Origin: JAJKJG01 sp036556825
Lineage (GTDB): Bacteria; Pseudomonadota; Alphaproteobacteria; Rhizobiales; Beijerinckiaceae
Assembly: GCA_036556825.1 (NCBI GenBank)
Contig: DATBIR010000023.1
Location: 16,795-80,794 of the forward strand
DNA: 64,000 bases
Direction of reading: 5' to 3'
How positions within the stretch are numbered: position 1 is the first letter of the stretch; every line of letters begins with the position of its first letter. The notes below the pieces were generated by a model, which saw nothing but the letters and a program-made list of their open reading frames with translations, was not told the origin of the DNA and made no database searches. The translations under genes and the position numbers were made by a program. Positions 50,955 to 59,395 of this stretch are shown here, piece after piece.

Positions 50955-51046
50955 GATGGTTCCTCCGGGGCCTCCAGGCGACTGGCGAACAGGAATAGGC
51001 TGCCCTGATGCTCCAGTCGCCCTCGCCATCCGTTACGCGTGGAGGC

Positions 51047-51436
51047 TTAGCCCGGGGCGCCCTCCTCAAGCACCCGCGTCACGGTAGAACGGAGGTCGGC
51101 GAGCGAGAAGGGCTTGGTCAGCACGTCGGCCACGATGGCCTGCAGGCCTTTGGCGCGTTCGCGCTGGTCGGCATACCCCGTCATCAGGAGGATCGTGAGG
51201 GCCGGATAATCGCGTTTCGCGGCCAGGGCCAGCGCAATGCCGTCCATGATCGGCATGCGGATGTCGGTGAGAACGAGATCGAACGCACCATCGACCTCGC
51301 CCAGGCGGTCGAGGGCATCGCTCCCGTCGATCGCCGTGGTGATGGCGTGGCCGTCCATCTCGAGCCCGCGCTTGAGGAAGCCGCGGACCGCTTCTTCGTC
51401 GTCGACCAGCAGGATGCGCGCCATTGCCGCGCTCAC
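51047..51436 (-). CDS. Single-domain response regulator, CpdR-like
   Basis: A 129-residue stand-alone receiver domain: acidic pair in VDDEE (near residue 12), phosphorylated Asp58 in LTDIRMP, Thr in MTGYA and Lys in TKPF. There is no output domain. In alphaproteobacteria CpdR has this form, is phosphorylated by the CckA-ChpT relay, and when unphosphorylated delivers ClpXP substrates; the hpt neighbour is what I recall for cpdR in rhizobia. The GTG start at 51436 overlaps the hpt stop (GTGA); an ATG four codons later is the alternative. Confidence 0.75.
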   Translation of the reverse strand: MSAAMARILLVDDEEAVRGFLKRGLEMDGHAITTAIDGSDALDRLGEVDGAFDLVLTDIRMPIMDGIALALAAKRDYPALTILLMTGYADQRERAKGLQAIVADVLTKPFSLADLRSTVTRVLEEGAPG

Positions 51437-51996
51437 GTTCCGCCGAACAGATCGGGCTCAGGATCGTTGTGCGCGACAACCCCGACGAATGGCAGCTGCC
51501 GGTAGGAATGCGCCACGTCCATGCCGTAGCCGACCACGAACACGTCCGGGCACGAGAAGCCGACGAAATCGGCATGAACGTCGACGGCCCGCTTGCCCGG
51601 CTTTTCCAGGAGAACGGCGGCAAGCACGCGGCGCGCGCCCCGGGCGGCCAGGAGATCCTTGGCGAAAGCGAGGGTGCGGCCCGATTCGAGGATGTCGTCG
51701 ACCAGGAGCACGTCGCGCCCGCGCACCTCGCTTTCCACGTCGCGCAGGATGTTGACGTGGCCGGACGAGACCGTGGCGGCGCGGTAGCTGGACAGGTGCA
51801 GGAACTCCACCTGGGGCGCGAGACCGACCCGGTGCAACTCGCGCAGCAGGTCGGCCGCGAACATGAAGCTGCCCTTCAGGACCGCGACGACGAGCAGATC
51901 CTTGGGCTCGGCGCCCGCGACCGCGTGCGCGAGCTCGTTGTTGCGGCGTGCAATGGTCTCTTCATCGAACAGGATACGAACGCGGGACAAAGGCAT
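51433..51996 (-). CDS. hpt: Hypoxanthine phosphoribosyltransferase
   Basis: A 187-residue purine-salvage enzyme that makes IMP or GMP from hypoxanthine or guanine and PRPP. The PRPP-binding motif is VLLVDDILESGRT (near residue 96), with LKGSFMFAADL and LEKPGKRAVDVHADF also typical. It starts four bases after the zinc-ribbon gene stop and overlaps the cpdR-like start, so the three form one operon. Confidence 0.93.
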   Translation of the reverse strand: MPLSRVRILFDEETIARRNNELAHAVAGAEPKDLLVVAVLKGSFMFAADLLRELHRVGLAPQVEFLHLSSYRAATVSSGHVNILRDVESEVRGRDVLLVDDILESGRTLAFAKDLLAARGARRVLAAVLLEKPGKRAVDVHADFVGFSCPDVFVVGYGMDVAHSYRQLPFVGVVAHNDPEPDLFGGT

Positions 51997-52000
51997 GGTG

Positions 52001-52762
52001 CTAACGAATGCGGCTCACGGCGGCAGCGCCGTCACCTCGGGCCGCGAAATGCACGAGCACGTGCCTCGCCCCTTCTGGCGGCGCCGCCAGCCGCGCGCGG
52101 AAGCTGGCCGTCTCGCTCGGCCCCAGAACCGCCTGCGGCGCTTCGTTGGTCCAGCTATACAGCATCTGTCCGTCGGCACCTCGCACACTGATCTCAATAG
52201 GCGGGACGGTGGCGTCGCGTCCAGTGATGTTTACGACTTCGCCTTCCACCACGAGGACGATATCGGCGCCCGCTGCCACCAACTCGGATTTCATCCCCCG
52301 GAATTCAAGGCCTCGCAGATTGACCGGCAGTCCGACGCCAGCATAGAGCTTCGCCGTTGCGGGCAAAGCCTCGACCACGCGGGCGCGGCTGCCCACCACC
52401 AGGAATGGAAGCGCGAAACAGCCGATCGTCACGACTGCAACGGCGGCGCGGCGGGCTGCGGGCGAGGACGCGAGCCCGGCGAACGAAAAGGCCCGCTCCC
52501 TGCGGGCGCGGGCCTTGGTTTCTTTCTGTGCGTCGGCGGCGTAGCCCGGGAGGCGCTCCGGTCCGGCCCCAACTTGATCAGCGTTGTCCCAGCCGGGCTG
52601 GGATGGGAGATCCGCGAGGGTCGTATCGCCGTCAGGCTGCTCCTCCGCCGTGACGAACCACGTCGTCCGGCAGTTCGCACAGCGCACGGTACGGCCGTCC
52701 CCGCCTAGCCGTGCCGGGTCGATGATGTATTCGCTTGCGCAAGAGGGACAGACGATGACCAT
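52001..52762 (-). CDS. MJ0042-type zinc-ribbon membrane protein (DUF3426-like)
   Basis: A 253-residue protein. The N-terminal zinc ribbon shows CPSCASEY and CANCRTTW (residues about 5-34). A polar stretch leads to one membrane segment (AVAVVTIGCFALPFLVVG, near residue 110), and the C-terminal 120 residues form a DUF3426/FxLYD-like beta domain (GEVVNITGRDATVPPIEISV split by position), placed outside the cytoplasm. Function unknown. It is first in the operon with hpt and the cpdR-like gene and divergent from ftsE. Confidence 0.82.
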   Translation of the reverse strand: MVIVCPSCASEYIIDPARLGGDGRTVRCANCRTTWFVTAEEQPDGDTTLADLPSQPGWDNADQVGAGPERLPGYAADAQKETKARARRERAFSFAGLASSPAARRAAVAVVTIGCFALPFLVVGSRARVVEALPATAKLYAGVGLPVNLRGLEFRGMKSELVAAGADIVLVVEGEVVNITGRDATVPPIEISVRGADGQMLYSWTNEAPQAVLGPSETASFRARLAAPPEGARHVLVHFAARGDGAAAVSRIR

Positions 52763-52834
52763 GACGAATCAGCGAGCCAGCTGTGGCGCGCGGCTCGGTT
52801 CCGGGTATTCCTTCATCGACTTGGTTAATGGCGA

Positions 52835-53536
52835 GTGAAAGAGCTGCAACAACGCCCGATTGCGCCCGAGGTCCCTGTGGTGCATTTCGAGAATGTCGGC
52901 ATCCGCTACGGCATGGGTCCGGAGGTACTGCGCGACCTGACCTTCTCGATCGCGCCGCGTTCGTTCCAGTTTCTCACCGGTCCCTCAGGCGCCGGCAAGA
53001 CGACCCTGTTGCGCCTGATCCTGCTCTCGGTAAAGCCGACACGTGGTCTCATCTCGGTATTCGGCGAGGAGGTTAGTCGCATTTCCAAGGGCACGCTGAC
53101 CGGCTTGCGCCGGCGCATGGGCGTCGTGTTTCAGGATTTCCGCCTTCTCGATCACCTGACGATCTTCGAAAATGTCGCCCTGCCGCTGCGCGTGCAGGGA
53201 CAGGAGGAGGCGAGCTATCGCAGGGAGGTGGTCGAGCTGCTGCGCTGGGTCGGGCTCGGCGAGCGCATGCATGTGCTGCCCCCCGTCTTGTCCGGCGGCG
53301 AGAAGCAAAGGGCAGCGATCGCGCGTGCTCTGATCGTGCGCCCGGAACTGCTGCTCGCCGACGAACCCACCGGCAACGTCGATCCGTCGCTCGGCCGGCG
53401 ACTGCTGCGCCTGTTCGTCGAGCTCAACCGCCTCGGCACGTCGGTCGTGATCGCGACCCATGACCTTGCCCTGATGGACCAGCTCGACGCGCGTCGCCTC
53501 GTGCTCGCAGACGGGCACCTGCATATCGACGAGTAG
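52835..53536 (+). CDS. ftsE: Cell-division ABC ATPase FtsE
   Basis: A 233-residue ABC ATPase with Walker A GPSGAGKTT (near residue 49), Q-loop VFQDFRLLDHLT, signature LSGGEKQRAAIARA, Walker B LLADEPTGNVD and the H-loop ATHD. With FtsX it couples the divisome to peptidoglycan hydrolases. The GTG at 52835 is used; a later GTG near VVHFEN is possible. ftsX starts six bases after the stop. Confidence 0.95.
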   Translation: MKELQQRPIAPEVPVVHFENVGIRYGMGPEVLRDLTFSIAPRSFQFLTGPSGAGKTTLLRLILLSVKPTRGLISVFGEEVSRISKGTLTGLRRRMGVVFQDFRLLDHLTIFENVALPLRVQGQEEASYRREVVELLRWVGLGERMHVLPPVLSGGEKQRAAIARALIVRPELLLADEPTGNVDPSLGRRLLRLFVELNRLGTSVVIATHDLALMDQLDARRLVLADGHLHIDE

Positions 53537-53542
53537 GGTGCG

Positions 53543-54541
53543 ATGGAGGTCCCCGCCACCGTGCCGCGCCCAAGCGATCCCCGTGCCGCTCGTCAGCGCC
53601 GGTCCGAGCCGGCGACACGGCCCGACCTCGTCACCCGTCTGCTCAGGCGCGACGCCCCGCTGGTGCCGGTCGAGTCGGCCGCAAGCCGGGGCCTCGTCGG
53701 GGTGATCGCCATCCTGACCTTTCTGGCGGCGCTTTGCGCCGGCACGGTCGAGCTTGTCGCTTCGAGCTCGGCGCAGTGGCGTTCCGCGGTCGGCCGAGAG
53801 GCAACCGTGCAGATGCGCCCCAACCCACGGCGTAACATCGAGGCGGATTTGGCCGAGGTGGCCGATCTGGCCCGGGGTACCGCGGGCGTCGCCGAGGTTC
53901 ACGTGGTCGACAAGGCCGAATCGGAGCGTATGCTCGAACCGTGGCTCGGCCGGGGTCTCGATCTTTCGGATCTTCCGGTGCCGCGCCTGATCGTTCTCAA
54001 GCTGCAGGACGGCGCCACGCCCGATTTTGCCGGGCTGCGCGCCCTGCTGGCCGAGCGCGTTCCAGGCGCTACCCTCGACGACCACGGCGGCTGGGTCTCC
54101 CGGCTGTCGACCATGGCCAACACGGTCGTGGTCGCCGGCGCCGTCCTGACCCTCCTCGTGCTGTTGGCCACGGCCCTCGCGGTGGCCTTCGCCACCCATG
54201 GGGCCATGGCCGGCAACCGCGAGGTCGTCGAGGTGCTGCATTTCGTCGGGGCCCACGACCGGTTCATCGCACGCGAATTTCAGCGCCGCTTCTTCCGACT
54301 CGGCCTGAAGGGCGGCCTGATCGGCGGCTGCTTCGCCCTGGGCGTGATCCTGGTGTTGAGCTTCTTGTCCGCCTCGTGGCGGGAAAGCCCCGCCGGGGAC
54401 CAGATCGAAGCCATGTTCGGGGCCCTCGACATAGGCTGGCGCGGCGCCGCGTCGGCGGCGGTGATCGTGCTTCTCGTCGCGGCGATCACGGCGGTCGTGT
54501 CGCGGCAAACAGTTAAGCATTTCCTTAACCGGACCTCGTAA
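53543..54541 (+). CDS. ftsX: Cell-division permease FtsX
   Basis: A 332-residue partner of FtsE with four membrane segments: one near residues 52-72, a large periplasmic loop (about 75-185), then three more, the typical FtsX layout. Residues 1-45 are Arg/Pro-rich and cytoplasmic. It transmits ATP-driven changes to envelope amidase activators. The ATG at 53543 comes six bases after ftsE. ydcF and plsC follow on the same strand. Confidence 0.93.
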   Translation: MEVPATVPRPSDPRAARQRRSEPATRPDLVTRLLRRDAPLVPVESAASRGLVGVIAILTFLAALCAGTVELVASSSAQWRSAVGREATVQMRPNPRRNIEADLAEVADLARGTAGVAEVHVVDKAESERMLEPWLGRGLDLSDLPVPRLIVLKLQDGATPDFAGLRALLAERVPGATLDDHGGWVSRLSTMANTVVVAGAVLTLLVLLATALAVAFATHGAMAGNREVVEVLHFVGAHDRFIAREFQRRFFRLGLKGGLIGGCFALGVILVLSFLSASWRESPAGDQIEAMFGALDIGWRGAASAAVIVLLVAAITAVVSRQTVKHFLNRTS

Positions 54542-54591
54542 GCTTACCGCCAGGGTTTCAATTTCCTGCCGTTCACCGTATCTTTGCGGGC

Positions 54592-55380
54592 GTGAAAGCT
54601 ATGACCTCGCGGATACGGGACATGTCAGGTCCGGACGCGATCGAAGTCGTGCCAACTGGATGGGAATGGCAGACGAATGCGGCGCCGGCGGTCCCTCCGC
54701 GGCCCCGTCGCCTGCTGAGATACGCCCTCGCGGCTGTCGCGCTCGGCGCGGTGGCGTTCGCGATGGGGATGCTCGGCGGCTTCTACGCGTTCGTCAGCTC
54801 CATAGACCGCTACGAGCGCAATCCGACCGCGCGCACCGACGCCATCGTTGCGTTGACCGGCGGCGCCCAGCGTGTCGGCGATGCCATCGATCTCCTCGCC
54901 AAAGGCTACGGCGGTCGCCTTCTGATCTCCGGCGTCAACGAGCGCACGGGCCGCGACGAGATCGCACGCCTCAATCCGGGCCAGCGCCGCCTCCTCGATT
55001 GCTGCGTCGATCTCGATTACCGCGCGCGCAACACCATCGGCAACGCCATCGAGACGCGCCGCTGGATGCGCGATCACGGGTTCCGCTCGCTGATCGTGGT
55101 CACGTCCAACTACCACATGCCGCGCACGCTGACCGAGCTCGACCACGTTCTGCCCGGCGTGCGCAAGGTTCCGTATCCGGTCGTAACCGGGTCGGTCGAT
55201 CTCGACGGCTGGTGGCGCAACCCGAGCACCGCCAAGTTGCTGGCGTACGAATACGCAAAATTTCTCGCGGTCTGGTTCCGCACGCGCATCGAGAAGGATC
55301 CCGAGAGTTCGCCTGCGGCGACGTTGATGGGCGGCGGCCGTCCGGTAAAGGCGGCCAACGAGCCGATGCGCAAGGGCTGA
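54592..55380 (+). CDS. YdcF-family (DUF218) membrane protein
   Basis: A 262-residue protein with one N-terminal membrane segment (about residues 42-65) and a DUF218 domain beginning TDAIVALTGGAQRVGDAI, with LLISGVNE and VVTSNYHMPRTL as family motifs. SanA/ElyC relatives affect envelope integrity and murein synthesis. The GTG at 54592 is used; ATG 54601 is the alternative. It follows ftsX after 50 bases, an order I recall as common in Hyphomicrobiales, which suggests a role in envelope growth. Confidence 0.87.
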   Translation: MKAMTSRIRDMSGPDAIEVVPTGWEWQTNAAPAVPPRPRRLLRYALAAVALGAVAFAMGMLGGFYAFVSSIDRYERNPTARTDAIVALTGGAQRVGDAIDLLAKGYGGRLLISGVNERTGRDEIARLNPGQRRLLDCCVDLDYRARNTIGNAIETRRWMRDHGFRSLIVVTSNYHMPRTLTELDHVLPGVRKVPYPVVTGSVDLDGWWRNPSTAKLLAYEYAKFLAVWFRTRIEKDPESSPAATLMGGGRPVKAANEPMRKG

Positions 55381-55484
55381 GCCCAAGGCTGGGGCAATCA
55401 GCAACTGCCCAGGAAAGACGCCAAGACAACAAGGGTGACATAGTCTAGAGGCGTTTCACCGCACTGGAACCTGTCCCCGACCTG

Positions 55485-56255
55485 ATGCTGGCCCTCCGTT
55501 CGCTTCTTTTCAATGCCGCCTTCTACGCCAATCTAATCGTCTGGCTGCTGGCGGCGCTGCCGCTGCTCGTCGCGCCGCGCATGGGGCTGATGCGCGTCGC
55601 GCAGGCCTGGGCGCACAGCAATCTGTGGCTGCTCAGGACCATCGCCGGCACGAAGGTCGATATCCGCGGCCTCGAGCATATCCCGTCCGGCGGACTTCTG
55701 GTCGCCGCCAAGCACCAGTCCCTGTGGGAGACCTTTGCGCTGGCCACGCTGTTCGACGACCCGACCTTCGTGCTCAAGCGCGAGCTGATGTGGATCCCGA
55801 TGTTCGGCTGGTTTCTGTGGAAGGCGGACATGGTGCCGATCGACCGCCGCGCCGGCTCCAACGCGCTCAGGGAGATGACCCGGCGCGCCCGCGACGAGGT
55901 TGCGCGCGGCCGCCAGCTCCTGATCTTCCCGGAGGGCACGCGCCGTCCGCCCGGCGCCGCGCCCGCCTACAAATACGGGATCGTGCATCTTTACGAGACT
56001 CTCGGCGTGCCCTGCCTGCCGGTGGCGTTGAACTCGGGCCTGTTCTGGCCGCGGCGCAGCTTCATTCGCCGGCCCGGCACGATCTTGGTCGAGATTCTGG
56101 AGCCGATCCCGCCGGCCCTGCCCCGCGACGAGTTTTTCCGCGCCGTCACGCAGCAGATCGAAGCCGCGTCAAGCCGCCTGCTCGCAGAGGCTGCAGCGCA
56201 TATCGGCACCGGTGCGGCAGCGCATTCTTCCAAAAGCGATCGCTCGGTCGCGTAA
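55485..56255 (+). CDS. plsC: 1-acylglycerol-3-phosphate acyltransferase (PlsC family)
   Basis: A 256-residue membrane-bound acyltransferase making phosphatidic acid. The catalytic motif is AKHQSLWETF, an HX4E variant of the usual HX4D seen in many alphaproteobacterial members; PEGTRRPPG is the phosphate-binding block and PIDRRAGSNA is also conserved. Two hydrophobic N-terminal segments anchor it. It lies in line with ftsEX-ydcF, so phospholipid synthesis and division genes sit together. The symbol reflects family, as paralogues are common. Confidence 0.88.
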   Translation: MLALRSLLFNAAFYANLIVWLLAALPLLVAPRMGLMRVAQAWAHSNLWLLRTIAGTKVDIRGLEHIPSGGLLVAAKHQSLWETFALATLFDDPTFVLKRELMWIPMFGWFLWKADMVPIDRRAGSNALREMTRRARDEVARGRQLLIFPEGTRRPPGAAPAYKYGIVHLYETLGVPCLPVALNSGLFWPRRSFIRRPGTILVEILEPIPPALPRDEFFRAVTQQIEAASSRLLAEAAAHIGTGAAAHSSKSDRSVA

Positions 56256-56392
56256 CCGCGCAATCTGTCGCAACCGCCGCCATTGACCTTCGCGCCATCT
56301 TTTCCTATCTAGAACAAATGGCGAACATAAGAACCATCTCGTGGTCCGCCGCCATGCGTGATCTGCGTAACCACCGGGTACGGAGAGCAGGC

Positions 56393-56731
56393 GTGCGGGA
56401 AGAACGACTGAGAGCAACGGCGGGCGTGCGCGGACTGGAGCTGAGTTCCTGGCGCGGCCGTTCCGGACGCCGTTACGTGGTCGGGGTCCATTCCCTGACC
56501 GAGACCGACATCCTCGAGGTGACCGAGGCGATCGTGATCGCCGTGCGCCGCGACAAGGAAGGCGTTGCCCACATCATCGAGATCGAGACGGCCGGCGCGC
56601 GCGAGCGGCTGCGCAAGTCGTGGATCTCGGCAATGCGTGCCCGCGGCGCCAGCGAGATGCACGTGCACCGTCTCGCCGAGACCGAGTCGGCACGGCGCGC
56701 CATCGTGGAAGACCTGCGCGAAGACGCCTAA
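56393..56731 (+). CDS. Hypothetical protein
   Basis: A 112-residue protein with the conserved-looking block LSSWRGRSGRRYVVGVHSL and a C-terminal stretch ISAMRARGASEMHVHRL, which I recall from uncharacterised Hyphomicrobiales proteins. The GTG at 56393 has GGAGAG about seven bases upstream; in-frame ATGs at 56318 and 56354 would add up to 25 residues. No signal peptide or known domain. It lies just ahead of the acetyltransferase gene on the same strand. Confidence 0.6.
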   Translation: MREERLRATAGVRGLELSSWRGRSGRRYVVGVHSLTETDILEVTEAIVIAVRRDKEGVAHIIEIETAGARERLRKSWISAMRARGASEMHVHRLAETESARRAIVEDLREDA

Positions 56732-56768
56732 AGCTTATCCGCAGCGACGGCCCAGGTCGGAGGCGCGG

Positions 56769-57557
56769 ATGAATGCCCCAGCCCTCAGCAAAGCCCAGAT
56801 CGTTGATCAACTGCGCCGGCTCGGCGTCGCAGGCGGCGGCGTCCTGCTGGTGCACACCTCGTTTCGGGCCGTGCGGCCGGTCGAGGGCGGTCCGGCGGGT
56901 CTGATCGCGGCGCTGTGCGACGCGCTCGGCAGCGGCACGCTGGTGATGCCGTCCTGGACCGGCCACGACGAGGAGCCATTCGACCCGTCGACGACGCCGG
57001 CGGCGCCGGATCTCGGCGTCGTCGCCGACATCTTTTGGCGGCAGCCTGGCGTGCGCCGCAGCGCTCACCCCTTCGCCTTCGCAGCTCTCGGGCCGCTGGC
57101 CGAACAGATCGTTGCCGATCCGCTGCCGCTGCCCCCGCATATACCTGCAAGCCCGGTGGGCCGTGTGCACGAACGCGATGGTCAGGTGCTGCTGATCGGC
57201 ATCGGCCACGAGGCCGATACGACCCTGCACCTTGCAGAACTGCTCGGCGGCGCACCCTATCGGGTGCCGAAGCATTGCACCGTCGAGCAGGACGGGCGAC
57301 CGGTGCGCGTGTCCTACGGTGAGAACGACCATTGCTGTGAACGGTTCGCGCTCGCCGACGACTGGCTGCGTGCAGAAAATCTTCAGGCCGAGGGCCTGGT
57401 CGGCCATGCCCATGCGCGCTTGGCGCGGGCACGCGACATCGTGCGCGTCGCACGCGAGCACCTGGCGCGCGAGCCGCTGATCTTCCTGCATCCCGCCGCT
57501 GCCGGTTGCGCCGAATGCGACGCGGCGCGCAGGAGCCTCGCCCAAGCGGAAAGCTAG
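56769..57557 (+). CDS. AAC(3)-family N-acetyltransferase
   Basis: A 262-residue protein of the aminoglycoside 3-N-acetyltransferase (YokD) fold: LLVHTSFRAV (near residue 25), TLVMPSWTGHD, RSAHPFAFAALG with the family His, and GHEADTTLHLAE. Chromosomal members of this family often act on other amines, so antibiotic resistance cannot be claimed. Two C-terminal Cys (GCAECD) are unusual. It follows the hypothetical gene after 37 bases and converges on the chaC-like gene. Confidence 0.82.
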   Translation: MNAPALSKAQIVDQLRRLGVAGGGVLLVHTSFRAVRPVEGGPAGLIAALCDALGSGTLVMPSWTGHDEEPFDPSTTPAAPDLGVVADIFWRQPGVRRSAHPFAFAALGPLAEQIVADPLPLPPHIPASPVGRVHERDGQVLLIGIGHEADTTLHLAELLGGAPYRVPKHCTVEQDGRPVRVSYGENDHCCERFALADDWLRAENLQAEGLVGHAHARLARARDIVRVAREHLAREPLIFLHPAAAGCAECDAARRSLAQAES

Positions 57558-57585
57558 GCCGGTCAGCCTGCTTTGCGCCGGATGC

Positions 57586-58110
57586 TTAGGCGAGCGCGGC
57601 CGCGATCCGCGCCAGGATCGGATCGCTGACGCCGATCTCGATCAGGTGCTCGTGGGTGGCGCGCACGTAATCGGGATTGGCGCCCGACAGCCCGACGCCC
57701 TGACGCACGAGCCGCATCAGGTCGGCTTCCGGCAGCCGACCGGCATATTGCGGATGGCGGCGGTCGGCCACGAAGGTCAGCGCGCGCACGCGCCGATTGT
57801 CGTCCAGCTGCACGCGCACATGCCGCTCAAGGTAGACGCCGGTGATCTGCTCGCGTTCGCGCAGATAGGTCCGGGTCGCCTCGACATTTTCCGAGGCGAC
57901 CCGGAATGCGATGCCGCGGCAGCGCCCGCCGCGGTCGAGTCCGAGGACCAGCCCCGGGGCGTCCGGCGTGCCGCGGTGCACGTGCGAGAAGATGCAGAGC
58001 GAGCGGTGATAGCCGTGCAGTTGCGCCCGGTGCCGTTCCACGAAAGGAAAGCCGGGCCGCCACATCAGCGACCCGTATCCGAACACCCAAAGATTGTCGG
58101 ATGCCTCCAC
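57586..58110 (-). CDS. Gamma-glutamylcyclotransferase, ChaC-like
   Basis: A 174-residue ChaC-type enzyme: WVFGYGSLMWRPGF (residues 8-21) is the substrate-binding YGSL motif, and VYLERHVRV contains the catalytic Glu region. The family degrades glutathione to 5-oxoproline and Cys-Gly in the cytosol. Length is normal for bacterial members. It is divergent from the DUF2125 gene. Confidence 0.88.
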   Translation of the reverse strand: MEASDNLWVFGYGSLMWRPGFPFVERHRAQLHGYHRSLCIFSHVHRGTPDAPGLVLGLDRGGRCRGIAFRVASENVEATRTYLREREQITGVYLERHVRVQLDDNRRVRALTFVADRRHPQYAGRLPEADLMRLVRQGVGLSGANPDYVRATHEHLIEIGVSDPILARIAAALA

Positions 58111-58178
58111 CGTGCCCCCGAAACTTGCGTCCGACTGGCGCTAGCAGCTAGCAAGGCGCGGCTCAACCGGAGACCTCA

Positions 58179-59258
58179 ATGACCGACCACGCCGCGAGCG
58201 TGCAGCACCGCCGCAGCCGCTTCTGGCTGTTTGCGCCGACCGTGATCCTGGCCCTTGCGGCCAGCGGCTGGACGGCCGCCTGGTTCGTGATTCGCGACCA
58301 GACGGCGCGCGCGCTTGACGAATGGCTCACGCGGGAGGCGTCGCTTGGGCGGCAATGGAGCTGCCTGAATCGCTCCGTCGGCGGCTTTCCGTTCCGCATC
58401 GAGGTGGAGTGCGCCTCGCTCACCTTGCAGCGCCCGGATGCCCGCGTCTCGCTCGGCGCCGTCTCGGCGGTCGCACAGGTCTACCGCCCCCGCCACATCA
58501 TCGCCTATGTGAGCGGGCCCCTGGCCGCCACGGACGGGCACATCACCGTGACGGGCAACTGGCGGAGTCTGGAAGCGAGCCTGCGCGCCGCACCCGAGGG
58601 GCTGCAGCGCGTTTCGCTGGTTATCGAGGCGCCGACATTCGGCGCCAAGGGGATTACGCCGGACGAGATCGCCGTCGGCGCCGCGCGGGTGGAGACGCAC
58701 GCGCGGCCGAACCCGGATCGCGGACCAAGCCAGGGCGCCTACGATTGGAGCCTGCAGCTCGTGCAGGCGAAAATCCCACCCATCGACAATCTCGTCGGCG
58801 ATGCCGATCCGGTCGATCTCGACCTGCGGCTCACGGCGACACAGGTGCGAGATGCGGCGGCGCGGCCCTGGCCCGCTGAACTGGACCGCTGGCGGCAGGC
58901 CGATGGGCGAGTCGAGATCGCCCGGCTCTCGCTTGTCAAAGGCATGCGCGGGATCGAAGCCAAGGGCGAGATCGGCCTCGACGAGGCGCATCGCCTGCGA
59001 GGCCAGTTCGAGGCGTCCGCAGCCGGCCTCGACACGCTGCTCGCCAAAATGTTCGGGGCCCCATCCGGCCTCGCCGGTGCCCTGCTCGCCGGCGGCACGC
59101 GGCAACCGCCGGCCGCGCAGCAAGCGCCGGCATCTCCGACGCAACCGCAAGCGACGAAACCGGCATTGAAGCCGCTGCCGCCGATCCGCCTGGAGGGCGG
59201 CCGGCTGCGTCTCGGCCCGATTGCCATTCCCGGCATCCGGCTGCCGCCGATTTACTGA
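58179..59258 (+). CDS. DUF2125-domain envelope protein
   Basis: A 359-residue protein with one N-terminal membrane segment (FAPTVILALAASGWTAAWFV, near residues 18-37) and a DUF2125 domain (WSCLNRSVGGFPFRIEVECA split by position; YRPRHIIAYVSGPL). The C-terminal 60 residues are Ala/Pro/Gln-rich, ending LGPIAIPGIRLPPIY. Repeated GFPFRIE-type strands resemble lipid-transfer AsmA-like folds, but function is unknown. It converges on tyrC. Confidence 0.85.
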   Translation: MTDHAASVQHRRSRFWLFAPTVILALAASGWTAAWFVIRDQTARALDEWLTREASLGRQWSCLNRSVGGFPFRIEVECASLTLQRPDARVSLGAVSAVAQVYRPRHIIAYVSGPLAATDGHITVTGNWRSLEASLRAAPEGLQRVSLVIEAPTFGAKGITPDEIAVGAARVETHARPNPDRGPSQGAYDWSLQLVQAKIPPIDNLVGDADPVDLDLRLTATQVRDAAARPWPAELDRWRQADGRVEIARLSLVKGMRGIEAKGEIGLDEAHRLRGQFEASAAGLDTLLAKMFGAPSGLAGALLAGGTRQPPAAQQAPASPTQPQATKPALKPLPPIRLEGGRLRLGPIAIPGIRLPPIY

Positions 59259-59323
59259 GCATGATCCGTCAGAAGCCTGCCCCGGCTTGATCCCCCGGTG
59301 GGAACCGCCTTGCCGAAAGGCTT

Positions 59324-59344
59324 ATCCCGGACGTGATCCGGGAT
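59324..59344. terminator. Hairpin between convergent DUF2125 and tyrC genes
   Basis: ATCCCGGA (59324-59331) pairs with TCCGGGAT (59337-59344) around loop CGTGA. It stands 66 bases after one stop and 52 before the other, so it could terminate both transcripts. No long T-run is present. Confidence 0.4.
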
Positions 59345-59395
59345 TATGCGCCCACAAAGATCGCAGCGGATCGATCAAAACTGGACTTTTCCGCT

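Noticed and set aside
54511..54528. TTAAG-N7-TTAACC at the end of ftsX, considered as a CtrA site
   Set aside because: The spacing between the two TTAA boxes is eight bases, not seven, and it lies inside the ftsX coding end with no promoter role evident.
57586..58110. Toxin-antitoxin or defence role for the ChaC-like gene beside an AAC(3)-type acetyltransferase
   Set aside because: Both are ordinary chromosomal enzymes, converge rather than form an operon, and no defence domain or mobile-element trace is nearby.
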